Below the pieces are notes generated by a model. That model saw only the letters and a list, made by a program, of their open reading frames with translations. It was not told the origin of the DNA and did no database searches. A stretch of DNA of 64,000 nucleotides from Zoroaster sp. YZ-2022. Lineage: Eukaryota; Echinodermata; Asteroidea; Forcipulatida; Zoroasteridae. This document shows positions 22,522 to 30,606 of the stretch, piece after piece. The stretch is from assembly GCA_029582265.1 (NCBI GenBank), contig CM055821.1:45389694-45453693 (forward strand), read 5' to 3'. How positions within the stretch are numbered: position 1 is the first letter of the stretch; each line of letters starts with the position of its first letter. The position numbers and the translations under genes were made by a program.

Positions 22522-22549
22522 TGACGTCATCATTTTTTTGATGACGTCA
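22522..22549. promoter_or_regulatory. Two CRE-type palindromes in the left TIR
   Basis: TGACGTCA occurs at 22,522-22,529 and 22,542-22,549, 20 bp apart, and the same pair is present in the right TIR (50,645-50,652 and 50,665-50,672). TGACGTCA is the consensus site of ATF/CREB bZIP factors. Use by host factors is inference. Confidence 0.55.
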
Positions 22550-22636
22550 TGAAAGGTGGTTTGCGCTTGCGCGGCGGAGCGTATAGGTATAGGTAAGATT
22601 TTTAGCAAGTTTTAAAAAGATGTGTAAAATCTACAT

Positions 22637-22714
22637 GAAAAAAAGATATTGGTTTTATTAGTAAAAAAATTGAAATAACGATTTAATATTATGTAGATTA
22701 ATAGTAAAGAGAGT
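22637..22714 (+). promoter_or_regulatory. Shared promoter block, copy 1 (clamp gene)
   Basis: A block of about 75 bp with AAAAAGATATTGGTTTTATT, then AAATAACGATTTAATATTAT and GATTAATAGTAAAG just before the ATG. Near-identical blocks precede the Cys-rich gene (23,671-23,743) and polymerase B (50,467-50,542, minus). The spacing to each ATG is 0-6 bp from AATAGTAAAG, so the motif probably overlaps the transcript start. Confidence 0.7.
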
Positions 22715-23176
22715 ATGGAAGAAAGAAGAAGATATGAAATGATGACGCCAGTTTTAAAAAATATGCCTAGACGTCCCATCTTGTTGAATGATATAAAATT
22801 TAAAGATTTTGACCCGGACGCTGTAGCTGTGAAAGAAAATAAGAAAGACAAGGGCTATGATTTTTATTTGAAAATTAAAGTGGGCTATACGTTTAAAAAT
22901 TTAATCGACATTTTAGCAGCCATTCAGACGAAGGCTACTTTTAAAGTGGATAATGATGGATTTTATTATCGCGCGATGGATCGAACGGAAAGAATATTAA
23001 TTGATATAGTATTAAATCGAGAAAACTTTTTTGAATTTAAATGTGAAAACCCAATTGAATTTATGGTTAATTTAAAACATTTACAAAGAATGACTCGTAC
23101 CATTAAACGAAAAGTTCCAATAATTATTTACGTAAAAACGAACGAATTTATATCGAAACTTGCACAGTCGAAATGA
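22715..23176 (+). CDS. PCNA-like sliding clamp, amino-terminal half
   Basis: 153 residues. After a 45-residue extension, residues 46-150 follow the first domain of PCNA: a helix with GYTFKNLIDILAAIQTK, then the strand pattern GFYYRAMDRTERILIDIVL, corresponding to the PCNA segment with the conserved MD, and FKCENPIEFMVNLKHLQRMT, matching the NL-containing helix. It stops at the inter-domain point of a normal clamp. The stop codon overlaps the start of the next ORF in an ATGA arrangement. A clamp would tether polymerase B at the fork. The start is fixed by the promoter block and by the identical MEERRRY start of polymerase B in the other TIR. The fold call is from my reading of residue patterns, not from a search. 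Confidence 0.75.
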   Translation: MEERRRYEMMTPVLKNMPRRPILLNDIKFKDFDPDAVAVKENKKDKGYDFYLKIKVGYTFKNLIDILAAIQTKATFKVDNDGFYYRAMDRTERILIDIVLNRENFFEFKCENPIEFMVNLKHLQRMTRTIKRKVPIIIYVKTNEFISKLAQSK

Positions 23177-23643
23177 GTGGTGAAAAAAAACGAGAAATTG
23201 ACAGCGTGAGCATTAATACGTCAGTTAGCTTAAATTCAATTGGTTTACCAGACGGCTATCAAGCTAGTATTTATGAATATCCTTATATAGTTGAAAGTAG
23301 TGATTTTTTAAAACTTAAAAAAATGTCGCAAGTCGGCACGAAAATTGACATAAACATGTACAACTTAGATTACATTAGTTTTTATAGCGATAACGATAGT
23401 CTTTACACCGTAGCTTTAGAATTGGGTCACACGGACAAAAAACAACAGCCGACTTATTCAGCTACTTTTGCTATGGCTTTATTTAGCATTTTATTAAAAA
23501 TTTCATCTTTAGACAAACAAATACAATTTTACGCTCCTCATGTTGAAAACTTTCCGTTAAAAATTGCTGCGTCGGTAGGTAATTTGGGAAAATTTTCTGC
23601 TTATATTAAAGACGAAAGCTTTTTAGAAAACGAAGAAAGCTAA
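23173..23643 (+). CDS. PCNA-like sliding clamp, carboxy-terminal half
   Basis: 156 residues starting on the ATGA overlap with the preceding ORF, in a different frame. Residues 20-156 follow the second PCNA domain: IGLPDGYQASIYEYP resembles the end of the inter-domain connector, SSDFLKLKKMSQVGTKIDIN the third helix region, LYTVALELG the following strands, and FAMALFSILLKISSLDKQIQ the last helix. The FPLKIAASVGNLGKFSAYI strands and an acidic tail close the domain as in PCNA. It may act with the first half as a two-chain subunit, or the pair may be one gene joined by frameshifting or broken by mutation. No other defect is visible in either half. Confidence 0.75.
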   Translation: MSGEKKREIDSVSINTSVSLNSIGLPDGYQASIYEYPYIVESSDFLKLKKMSQVGTKIDINMYNLDYISFYSDNDSLYTVALELGHTDKKQQPTYSATFAMALFSILLKISSLDKQIQFYAPHVENFPLKIAASVGNLGKFSAYIKDESFLENEES

Positions 23644-23670
23644 ATTAAAAAAACTCTCAAAAACATCCTC

Positions 23671-23743
23671 CAAAAAAGATATTGGTTTTATTAGTAAAAA
23701 AAATTGAAATAACGATTTAATATTATCTAGATTAATAGTAAAG
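23671..23743 (+). promoter_or_regulatory. Shared promoter block, copy 2 (Cys-rich gene)
   Basis: Repeats the block of the left TIR almost base for base (AAAAAGATATTGGTTTTATT to GATTAATAGTAAAG) and ends directly on the ATG at 23,744. It lies outside the TIR, so it is a duplicated cassette and not only a consequence of TIR symmetry. Confidence 0.7.
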
Positions 23744-24043
23744 ATGACGACGAGAGCGATGATTCCCTGCGAATGGCTTTTAGTTGGCAAAACAGAAAAG
23801 TGTTGTAGACAAAGTGTGTGCGGTGATGTATTTTGTTCACTTCATTTGTGGCGTATTCGACACGGTCAAAGTATACCCGTTGCGTGTAGAAGATGTAAAA
23901 ATGGCACAAAAACACCGATAAATTTATGTACGAGATGCGTTAATGTATTAAAAATAAATTATTTAAATCGCGTTGAAGAGAAAGCTAGACGAAATTATAA
24001 TTTAGTGATGATAGAGTTGGTTGAAAAGACTCTACGTTTATAG
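23744..24043 (+). CDS. Small Cys-rich, probably zinc-binding Polinton protein
   Basis: 99 residues. Cysteines and histidines are arranged as Cys-Cys (KCCRQSVCGDVFCSLHLW), then CRRCKNG and LCTRCVN, with a basic helical tail (RVEEKARRNYNLVMIEL). This pattern could bind two zinc ions. Driven by the second copy of the shared promoter block, so it probably belongs to the same expression class as the clamp and polymerase. I recognise the general type as a small Cys-rich protein of Polintons, but no function is known to me. Confidence 0.65.
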   Translation: MTTRAMIPCEWLLVGKTEKCCRQSVCGDVFCSLHLWRIRHGQSIPVACRRCKNGTKTPINLCTRCVNVLKINYLNRVEEKARRNYNLVMIELVEKTLRL

Positions 24044-24060
24044 TGACTATAAATTAAAAA

Positions 24061-24143
24061 TTAGCCGCTAAGGCTAAAAATTTGAATTATACGGGGGAGG
24101 CCTATTAGTTACTCTTACCCGCTCCGCTATTTGCGAAGCGGGT
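24061..24143. terminator. Two hairpins between convergent genes
   Basis: TTAGCC-GCTAA-GGCTAA (24,061-24,077) and ACCCGCTCCGC with GCGAAGCGGGT followed by TTTTT (24,117-24,148). They lie between the plus-strand Cys-rich gene and the minus-strand membrane-protein gene and so could end transcripts from both sides. Similar hairpins occur at 27,961, 37,649 and 40,215. Confidence 0.45.
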
Positions 24144-24174
24144 TTTTGATTATAAGATTTGTGTATAGTAAAGT

Positions 24175-24803
24175 TTACTTTAAACTTAAAAGTTTTTCTA
24201 TAAGATCTTTTTTTTCTTTATCTACATCAGCGGCTTTGACCTCTGTTTTAGCTGGTAAAGCTGTAGCTGTGGGTAGAGCCGCCACACGGATTTTTTCTTT
24301 CATTTGAGAAAATTTATCTCGTTCTTCGCAGATGAGTAAAAATTCTTCTTGGGTAATGACACCGTCTTCGATCGCTTTTGAAACGTGGTTTTCGATTGTG
24401 TTGAGTTTAGACGATGCTAAAACTCTAATTTCATCGTGTTTTTTAGCTTTTTTAGATAATTTATATTTGGCGTATCTGAGAGCAAACGCCGCACCACCTA
24501 ACCCTAAAGCTAAACCTTCTAAAACATATCCTACGGGCGATGCTATAACGGTAGCGATACTGGCGATTCCAATGGCTCCTGCTCCCATACAGCCTAATTC
24601 CGCTATCGTTTCTACGGTACTACAAGTTTTGATGATTTTATTATATTTTTTATACGTTGTTTCGCGTTGGTACATTTCGGCTCGTAATTCTTTTTGAATA
24701 TCGTTGATTTTTGTAAACGAAACGCAGCGACGTTAAGCTCTTTTTCACCGTTAAAAGGATTCGTAGTCGGTAACGTTGGATAAATTCTAGTTGTTTCGCT
24801 CAT
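24175..24803 (-). pseudogene. Polinton membrane protein (glycine-rich hydrophobic centre), frameshifted
   Basis: Starts at 24,803 with MSETTRIYPTLPTTNPFNGE and shifts frame near 24,700-24,725. It then continues as a helix (QRETTYKKYNKII), a long Gly/Ala-rich hydrophobic stretch (MGAGAIGIASIATVIASPVG and VLEGLALGLGGAAFALRYAK), a basic KLSKKAKKHDE, and an acidic helical tail with ISKAIEDGVITQEEF-like sequence. The layout (short polar head, hydrophobic hairpin, helical tail) is that of a conserved Polinton protein of unknown role, possibly a virion membrane or entry-related component. The ETTRIYP start is characteristic of this family. Confidence 0.6.
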
Positions 24804-24845
24804 TGTTTTTCTATTAATAGTAAAAGATTTAAAAAATATTAATTT

Positions 24846-25345
24846 TTAATCTAATGGAATACTATTAATTTTAATATCGTAACAGATTCCATTATCTAGA
24901 GAGCCGAAAAAAACAAATTGGGCAAAAAAAATTCTGTTGAAGTTAGTGTTTTCTATTTTGAAGCAAATGCCGCATTCTAAAAGCTTTGGTTCATTATCAA
25001 ATTGAAATAGATTAAAATCTTCTATAAAAAAGTCTGGTCCAAAACGATCCCTCGGATCAAGTTCTCGTTTTGAAACGAGTGATTGTGAGTTATTATTAGT
25101 AGTTATCTTATAGGCCTAATAAGTTGTACAATCTGTTATTGGTACAAATCCATCAAAACTCGGACCAAATTGACCTTGCCAACTAAACCAAATTATATCT
25201 TCAAATTGATAGAATGTTTTTACTTCTAACACATTATCGATATGTAAACCTTGTTAGCTTTAGCGGTTACGTTAGGTGTGGCGGACGAAACTTGCTCACT
25301 TTTTTGACTATCGCTCTTACGACTGGGTCCGTAAATACTAGCCAT
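24846..25345 (-). pseudogene. MASIYGPSR protein, paralog 1 (decayed)
   Basis: Starts MASIYGPSRKSDSQKSEQVS at 25,345. The frame shifts near 25,255 and meets a stop near 25,113, then runs on with FEDIIWFSWQGQFGPSFDGF and ends FFGSLDNGICYDIKI. The strand-rich second half, aromatic pattern and closing G-x-L-x-N-x-x-C motif match the neighbour at 25,388-25,872. Probably a virion protein, because it clusters with the minor capsid gene. The function is unknown. Confidence 0.55.
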
Positions 25346-25387
25346 ATTTATTATAGTATAAAATTTAATTTAATTTAATGGTAAACT

Positions 25388-25872
25388 TTAAATTTTTATA
25401 TTGAAACAGATTTTAGAATTTAGCGCACCGCAAAAGGTTGCCTCTACAAAAACTTTTTGAACATTTCGCATTTTAAAACACATTTTGTATTTTAAATGTT
25501 GCATTTCATTATCGATAAAATTAATTTTTTTATCTCGCGATGGAGAAGGAATATAATAAACGTCAGCCGCATAATCACTCGTTGATGAATATGTAACAAT
25601 ATTATCAGTTTTATAAATTTTACAAAAATAGAGCAGTACGTTGGCGCGTTGTTAAACATGAAAAAAGGTAGTTTAAACGTAGCGTGCCATCCGAGTATGA
25701 CGTTAAATTTTTCGACTAGAGGTATCGTTTGTAAAATTTCATCTCTGTTGATATATCCATGGTGTTCATAAATTTCGCTAGGTGCGCTCGCTCCTACTTG
25801 TAAAATTTCGTCTTTAGCGGCTATAGTAGCAACAACACCGCTCGTTCGACTAGGACCATAAATACTCGCCAT
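25388..25872 (-). pseudogene. MASIYGPSR protein, paralog 2 (frameshifted)
   Basis: Starts MASIYGPSRTSGVVATIAAK at 25,872, only 2 bp after the stop of the minor capsid gene. It includes KFNVILGWHATFKLPFFMFN, then a frameshift near 25,620-25,630 in an AT tract. The other frame carries the ending FVEATFCGALNSKICFNIKI, similar to paralog 1. Two tandem copies with the same nine-residue start suggest a duplicated structural gene. About 160 residues if continuous. No family name known to me. Confidence 0.55.
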
Positions 25873-25874
25873 AT

Positions 25875-26558
25875 TTATATAATTTCTAGATTTAAAATAA
25901 CGGGGAAACCGTGATTATTTATGTCTCTACCCTTTGAATCTTTAATTTGAAAACTCAATGCGTTAAAAGTACCGACTTTAAGCTTTTTCATTAATGGATT
26001 TTTATATTCCATCCACATACTTTCTCCGAACGATTTGTCTTGTAACGGAAAAGCGTTTAAAATAGTACAAGGTTTACCGTTGAAATAATTTTCGGTCGTA
26101 GAAATTTGATCGCAATGAATGTATAGAATTTTAAAAAGTTGCACATCAATTCTTTTACTATATTCTCCCACAGTTAGAAATTCGTTGTGAAGCCCGAGTA
26201 AATTAGCTAACCCGGATGTAAATTTGACGGATTTGTTTTCTTGAGTCAAATTTAGCAAGAAAAAACCTGATGTTTCATTGATGGTGAAAGTGATCCAAGG
26301 TGCGTCTTTTACTATAATATTGATAATTTCGTTAATGTTGTAAAGCCCCGGTTCGACAAACTTTACGACATCTTGTCGCTCACCCACTGTACGATAGATT
26401 ATTCTTTCTTTTTTACGCACGTTGTAATATCCTACCCAAATGTTTACGCTATGTAATAAAATCGTTAGATTACCGGTACCCTCGCGATTATCGATAACGT
26501 CACCTAATTGAACCGACCCTCCATTTTTATCAATTTCGATTTCAAAGGTATGATACAT
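25875..26558 (-). CDS. mCP: Polinton minor capsid (penton) protein, single jelly-roll
   Basis: Intact 227-residue frame. Predicted to form the pentameric vertex of an icosahedral capsid. Visible features are an antiparallel-strand-rich amino half, GLYNINEIINIIVKDAP, FTSGLANLLGLHNEFLT, a central ILYIHCDQISTTENYFNGKP strand-turn, FPLQDKSFGESMWMEYKNPL, and a final strand pair SFQIKDSKGRDINNHGFPVI with LNLEII at the end. This order is typical of Polinton minor capsid proteins. It heads a minus-strand cluster with the two MASIYGPSR genes. It is one of the few undamaged genes in the element. Confidence 0.8.
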   Translation of the reverse strand: MYHTFEIEIDKNGGSVQLGDVIDNREGTGNLTILLHSVNIWVGYYNVRKKERIIYRTVGERQDVVKFVEPGLYNINEIINIIVKDAPWITFTINETSGFFLLNLTQENKSVKFTSGLANLLGLHNEFLTVGEYSKRIDVQLFKILYIHCDQISTTENYFNGKPCTILNAFPLQDKSFGESMWMEYKNPLMKKLKVGTFNALSFQIKDSKGRDINNHGFPVILNLEII

Positions 26559-26594
26559 TTTATTATTAAAATTATATAATTTTAATATAATAAA

Positions 26595-27957
26595 ATGACG
26601 TTTCCATTAGCGTTTCAGAGTAATTTTTCATTTCCATATATAAGCAATCTGGAAATTTTAACGCGCCTCAGAATTTTAATGCTAGCGATTTGACGAGTCT
26701 AAAAACTTACGTCAACGAAAACGAGTTTTTTAACGCACAATTCGATAATGTTTTTAGCAACTACAAGATGCCTCGCGTTGATAGCGACGAGATTGTAAAT
26801 AGTTGGCAGCATACCGTTAAAATTTTATCAAAATCAAATAAATTTTGTAACGTACTGCAGTACAACTAGATGCGGCGTGAGTTATAAACATTTAAATCAT
26901 TCGAACGTGATGATTCGTAGTTTTTTTTAGATTTCACGTCTATTATCAAATGAGACGATTGCTCAAAGAAATGAGCTGTCCTACATCTTTTCAAAATTTT
27001 TATGACGCGTTTGACAACAATATAGACATTAGCGCATATAAAAAAATAAGTAAAGACTTTCACCTTTCAACATCGGATCATTGGAAACAACAAGTAGACA
27101 AAAACTCGTCGGGATTGGGAACGGCTTATTATTACGATAACGGCTACAAAGTGGTACCCGGAAACGACTACGATAATTCTAGTTTGAACGTCATCTCTAC
27201 CGAGGTGAGCGATTACGATTATTATAAAACTGCGACAAAAATGAGTTTTGGAGATCATCCTTCGACCTATACGATCGGATACATTTTACAATCTCCATCT
27301 ACAGAGCTCGCTTGGACAAAATTTATAATCGGCGACTCTAGAGGTTTTACGGATATCGGCACAGAACGCATAAACGACTCTATAAGAACGTACGTTTACG
27401 CGTTATTAGGAGCTCAAGCGCAAGCAAAAACATCATTTTTTACATCCGGTACCGGTTTAGACGCAAAAAGAGAATTTTTAAATTTAGTCGATGCTGAGAT
27501 CGATTCTCCGGTCGATTTACAATCTTCTATTCAACGATATCAAGATAATTTACAATACGCTCGTTCTCAATTAAACTTTGCTATCGGAGAAAATTTATAC
27601 ATGATGCCGAGCGATATGAATTTACGAATAGGTACATATGCAGGATACAACAATAATATTTTAATCGCGATGAATGATTTATCTCTAGGTTCAAATTTAG
27701 ATACAAATTCAGAACTCATTCCTTCTCCTCTTCCACCTTTATAATCGACGTCGCTGTTAACCGCTAAGCACGTGGAAGAATCTAATGATCTAGTATCTCC
27801 CTCTACAATAGCACATGCGCAAGAATCTCCCTCTACAATAACCCAAGACTCTTTGGAAGAATCGAACGATAACCACCAAGAAGAAAAAAATGCTTTAATT
27901 ATTGGTTTCGCGATCTTAACTGGACATGGCGTTATGATTTACGAATTGCTCTACTAG
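26595..27957 (+). pseudogene. Conserved large Polinton protein of unknown function, broken
   Basis: Starts MTFPLAFQSNFSFPYISNL at 26,595, shifts frame near 26,660 and has further breaks near 26,867-26,945. It is open from 26,950 to 27,744 with SEVSDYDYYKTATK-type sequence, GDHPSTYTIGYILQSPS, RGFTDIGTERINDSIRTYVY and QDNLQYARSQLNFAIGENLY. After a single TAA at 27,742 the same frame continues to 27,957 with an acidic linker and a terminal hydrophobic helix (ALIIGFAILTGHGVMIYELL). The protein is helical with a carboxy-terminal membrane anchor. I recognise it as a recurrent Polinton family of unknown role. Confidence 0.6.
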
Positions 27958-27960
27958 CGT

Positions 27961-27975
27961 TAGCCGCCAAGGCTA
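27961..27975. terminator. Hairpin at convergent gene ends
   Basis: TAGCC-GCCAA-GGCTA, the same stem as at 24,061. It lies within the last codons of the minus-strand gene and just after the plus-strand stop. Confidence 0.4.
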
Positions 27976-28197
27976 GAGGTTTTTTCTGCATCCAAGTTAA
28001 AATTAAAAATCCAACTCCAGTTAAAGCTAGCCACAAATGTTCCGCCGTCCACGTGACGACGTTAGAAGCTGTTTTAAATAACCAACTTACTATTGATCCG
28101 ATAATAGCCGGTAAATCGGCTAACGCATTTTTTCCGAGTTTTGCTAATACACTCGCTAGATTTTTTAATGTTTTTTGTATCCACTCTTTTACACCAC

Positions 28198-28304
28198 CGC
28201 TCGGTTCTGGTGGTGCGGGTTCTGGCGGCGCGGGTTCTGGCGGCGCGGGTTTTGGCGGCGCGGGTTTTGGCGGCGCAGGTTTTGGCGGTGCGGGTTTTGG
28301 TAAA
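28198..28304 (-). repeat. Proline-rich coding repeat
   Basis: Seven 15-bp units encoding P(K/E)PAP in the coiled-coil membrane protein, directly after its first membrane segment. Probably a length-variable extracellular or intravirion linker. Confidence 0.75.
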
Positions 28305-29359
28305 ACCGATTTCGCCGCCAAAATGATCGATTCGATGATAGTATTAATTACTAAACCGATAATACCGATTAACAAACCGATCGTTATACCTTGTTCTCTA
28401 AATAAAGTTTTAATTTTTTCTCCCAACGTAACATCTCTTTCTAACATTTTTTGAAACGTTTCTTTAATTCTATTAATTTGACTACGAAGAACGTAATCAT
28501 GCGCATCTATTTGCTCTACGATAATTCGTTTGTCATCTTTTAGTTCTCGCAACTTTTGACGAGCAGTTTCTATCGATTCATCGTCAAGCTTTCTTTCTTC
28601 AGCGTCACTAATTAATTCTTGAATATCAGAGATTTTTTGGTAGAGTACTTTTAATTTAGTTAAAAGATTTAATTGTTCACCTCGATTTGTCGTCATGATG
28701 TTATTGAGTGCTACCACTTCTCGCCATGGAATGTTTAATTCCGTTTGAATTTCTTGATCTCTCGAAAGAGTCATAGCCACCATTTCGATAGCTTCTCCTA
28801 CTTGTATTGATTTTTCCACCCGTTGTTTCGGTATAGAAGGTAACCTTCTAGTACGATCTAGAGTGACTGGGGTTGTTTTATCAACACCAATTAATGGTCT
28901 TTCTGCTTCGTTTATAACATTTTGCATAGCTTGTTTACTTTTATCAAATATACCTAAATTATCTAATGTTAAACCTTTTATTGAATTTAACTTTAAAAAT
29001 CCACCTGATTTTAAATTAGTTAATCGTATTTCTGTATTACCTTTAAAAAAAAAGTAAACCCACTTTCTTATTCTTATCAAATTTATAGATAAATTCATTA
29101 TAGTCTTTCATAACGGGTTCATACCCTATACTTTCATAAAAATCATCGACTATATCTTTACGTAATCTATTTTCTTGAGATAAAGTTGGTACACTAAAAG
29201 ACGTTTCTTCCTCTAGCGGTAGAGCTTGTTCGGTCAATTGAACATTACCGCCGTCGTCTGCGATATCATCGTCAATATATTTATCTTGGGGAGGCTCTTT
29301 GAACTTTGGATCAACTTCTAAATAATCATACATTCCATCCTCCATTTTACAATTACTTT

Positions 29360-29797
29360 TTATCTTTTTTTTAACAATTTATAACTCGCGTAACCTACAG
29401 CGCTCATCCCTAAAATAATGAATAGTATTTCTCGCGTTTTTTGATCTTCGTCAGGAACGTAAAAATCCTCAAGTTTGGGTTCGTTGTATAAATCTTTTGG
29501 TAAATCGAATCGTTCACCAGTCACATTATAATATTCATTCATCGCATCGTCAATGTTATTAAACGTTCTTTCAGCGTTTGATTCTTTTTGTATTCGTTCG
29601 TTTAAATAATCTAGATAATTTAAACGCTTTTTACTAAATTTATCTCTAGCTTTCGTAAGTTGTTCTAGCGCTAAATCGTGCCTTTTACGTTCTTGTTCGG
29701 CATCGCTAGAACGAAAAGTACTAAATAAAAAATTTGATCCGGTAAAAGCTAACGCGTTAACGACCGCGCCTCCAATCATCATCGCTACACTCACCAT
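29360..29797 (-). CDS. Polinton membrane protein with two hydrophobic ends
   Basis: Intact 145 residues. An amino-terminal hydrophobic segment (MMIGGAVVNALAFTGSNFLF) is followed by a charged helical middle (SDAEQERKRHDLALEQLTKA and RLNYLDYLNERIQKES), a motif FNNIDDAMNEYYNVTGERFD, and a carboxy-terminal membrane helix (REILFIILGMSAVGYASYKL) with a Lys-Arg tail. Family members recur in metazoan Polintons next to the coiled-coil protein. The role is unknown, and a virion membrane protein is a reasonable guess. It points away from the MCP start at 29,853, so the 55 bp between them should hold two divergent promoters. Confidence 0.65.
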   Translation of the reverse strand: MVSVAMMIGGAVVNALAFTGSNFLFSTFRSSDAEQERKRHDLALEQLTKARDKFSKKRLNYLDYLNERIQKESNAERTFNNIDDAMNEYYNVTGERFDLPKDLYNEPKLEDFYVPDEDQKTREILFIILGMSAVGYASYKLLKKR

Positions 29798-29852
29798 TTT
29801 ACTTTTTATTTTTACTTTTTTTAATTTATTTTATATTTACCAACTATAAACT

Positions 29853-29862
29853 ATGACTAATA
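29853..29862 (+). pseudogene. MCP: Major capsid protein, first three codons (split by foldback element)
   Basis: ATG at 29,853 and two more codons, then the CTAATA duplication and the foldback element. The frame resumes at 35,119. The first copy of the duplication is at 29,857-29,862 and the second at 35,113-35,118. Removing the insertion and one duplication gives a continuous frame into the next segment, which also fixes the gene start. Confidence 0.75.
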
Positions 29863-29883
29863 AGTAGTAAGGAGAGGAGCAGG

Positions 29884-30110
29884 AGACACCCCGTTTGGTG
29901 GGGGAATTGTGGGGGAATTGAGTGTGGGGGGAGGTGGGGGAATTGTGGGGGAATTGAGTGTGGGGGGAGGTGGGTGAAATGTGGGGAAATTGAGTGTGGT
30001 GGGGTGGTGGGTGAAATGTGGGGCAAATTGAGGTGGGGGTGGTGGGTGAAATGTTGGGGAAATTGAGGGTGGGGTTTGGTAGGGAAATGTAGGGTAAATG
30101 GAGGGTGGGT
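29884..30110 (-). repeat. Subterminal G/C-strand-biased tandem repeats, left arm
   Basis: About 36-bp units with CTCAATTCCCCCACAATTCC on the minus strand, grading into CATTTCACCCACCACCCC variants. Mirrored in the right arm (34,862-35,080). They start 20 bp from the element end. Open frames run through them (proline/threonine-rich, up to 116 residues from MLLKRNTLTG at 30,187), but I regard coding as unproven. They may be recombinase binding sites. Confidence 0.7.
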
Positions 30111-30329
30111 CTTTTGTGTAGTTTATGTTTTTCATATTGGAACACATATTTCGTTGAACCCGTTAGTGTGTTCCTTTTCAGTAACATGATTCAGCGGTTT
30201 ATAATATAATACAATGAGATTTGTAATACATTTCTTTAAATCAAAACAAACGAACGAGCAAACACGCAATAAAAAACATGTACATATTATAATTTAGTTT
30301 TACTATTAAATTGAACAGAAATACGTTGT

Positions 30330-30535
30330 TAGGTAAACAAAAGGACAACTAGAAATCTTAATGGATAGAATTAATCGTAATCTTAATGGATAGAATTACT
30401 CGTAAGTTGTTAGGTAAACAAAAGGACTAGAAATCTTAATGGATAGAATTAATCGTAATCTTAATGGGTAGAATTAATCGTAATCTTAATGGAAAGAAAT
30501 AATCATAAGTTGTTAGGTAAACAAAAGGACTACTA
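30330..30535 (+). repeat. Tandem repeats of the AATCTTAATGGATAGAATTA type
   Basis: Repeated words AATCTTAATGGATAGAATTA and GTTAGGTAAACAAAAGGAC in a short array upstream of the 142-residue gene, mirrored at 34,460-34,645 in the right arm. They could be a regulatory array or replication-slippage product. Confidence 0.65.
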
Positions 30536-30606
30536 GAAGTCTTGTTCCAGGAGACATTGAATCACCCGCCAGTGTTGATATCGTAGAAGACGCATCACCC
30601 ACCAGA

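Larger units (their letters stand above)
22428..22735 (+). repeat. Polinton left TIR
   Basis: The outer roughly 165 bp (to about 22,595) matches the right TIR almost perfectly, apart from 1-2 bp in the TATATA run. About 45 bp in the middle differ from the right copy. The inner part (about 22,637-22,735) is again nearly identical and includes the promoter block, the start codon and the first seven codons (MEERRRY) of the clamp gene. Confidence 0.9.
27932..29345 (-). pseudogene. Polinton coiled-coil and membrane protein, one frameshift
   Basis: Begins at 29,345 with MEDGMYDYLEVDPKFKEPPQ. The frame slips in a run of T (plus-strand A-run, 29,045-29,053) and continues to 27,932. Order: acidic head, coiled-coil region around EELISDAEERKLDDES-type sequence, TLGEKIKTLFREQGITIGLL leading into a membrane segment (IGIIGLVINTIIESIILAA), a run of seven PKPAPP/PEPAPP repeats (28,198-28,304), then VKEWIQKTLKNLASVLAKLG and further hydrophobic helices to a basic tail. 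This architecture recurs in Polintons and the role is unknown. The end overlaps the convergent gene at 27,957 by 26 bp. Confidence 0.65.

Noticed and set aside
29837..30187. Proline-rich 116-residue ORF in the foldback left arm as a real gene
   Set aside because: It is produced by subterminal C-rich repeats, and several frames are open at once. It runs out of the element at its end. Kept only as a possibility in the repeat entry.
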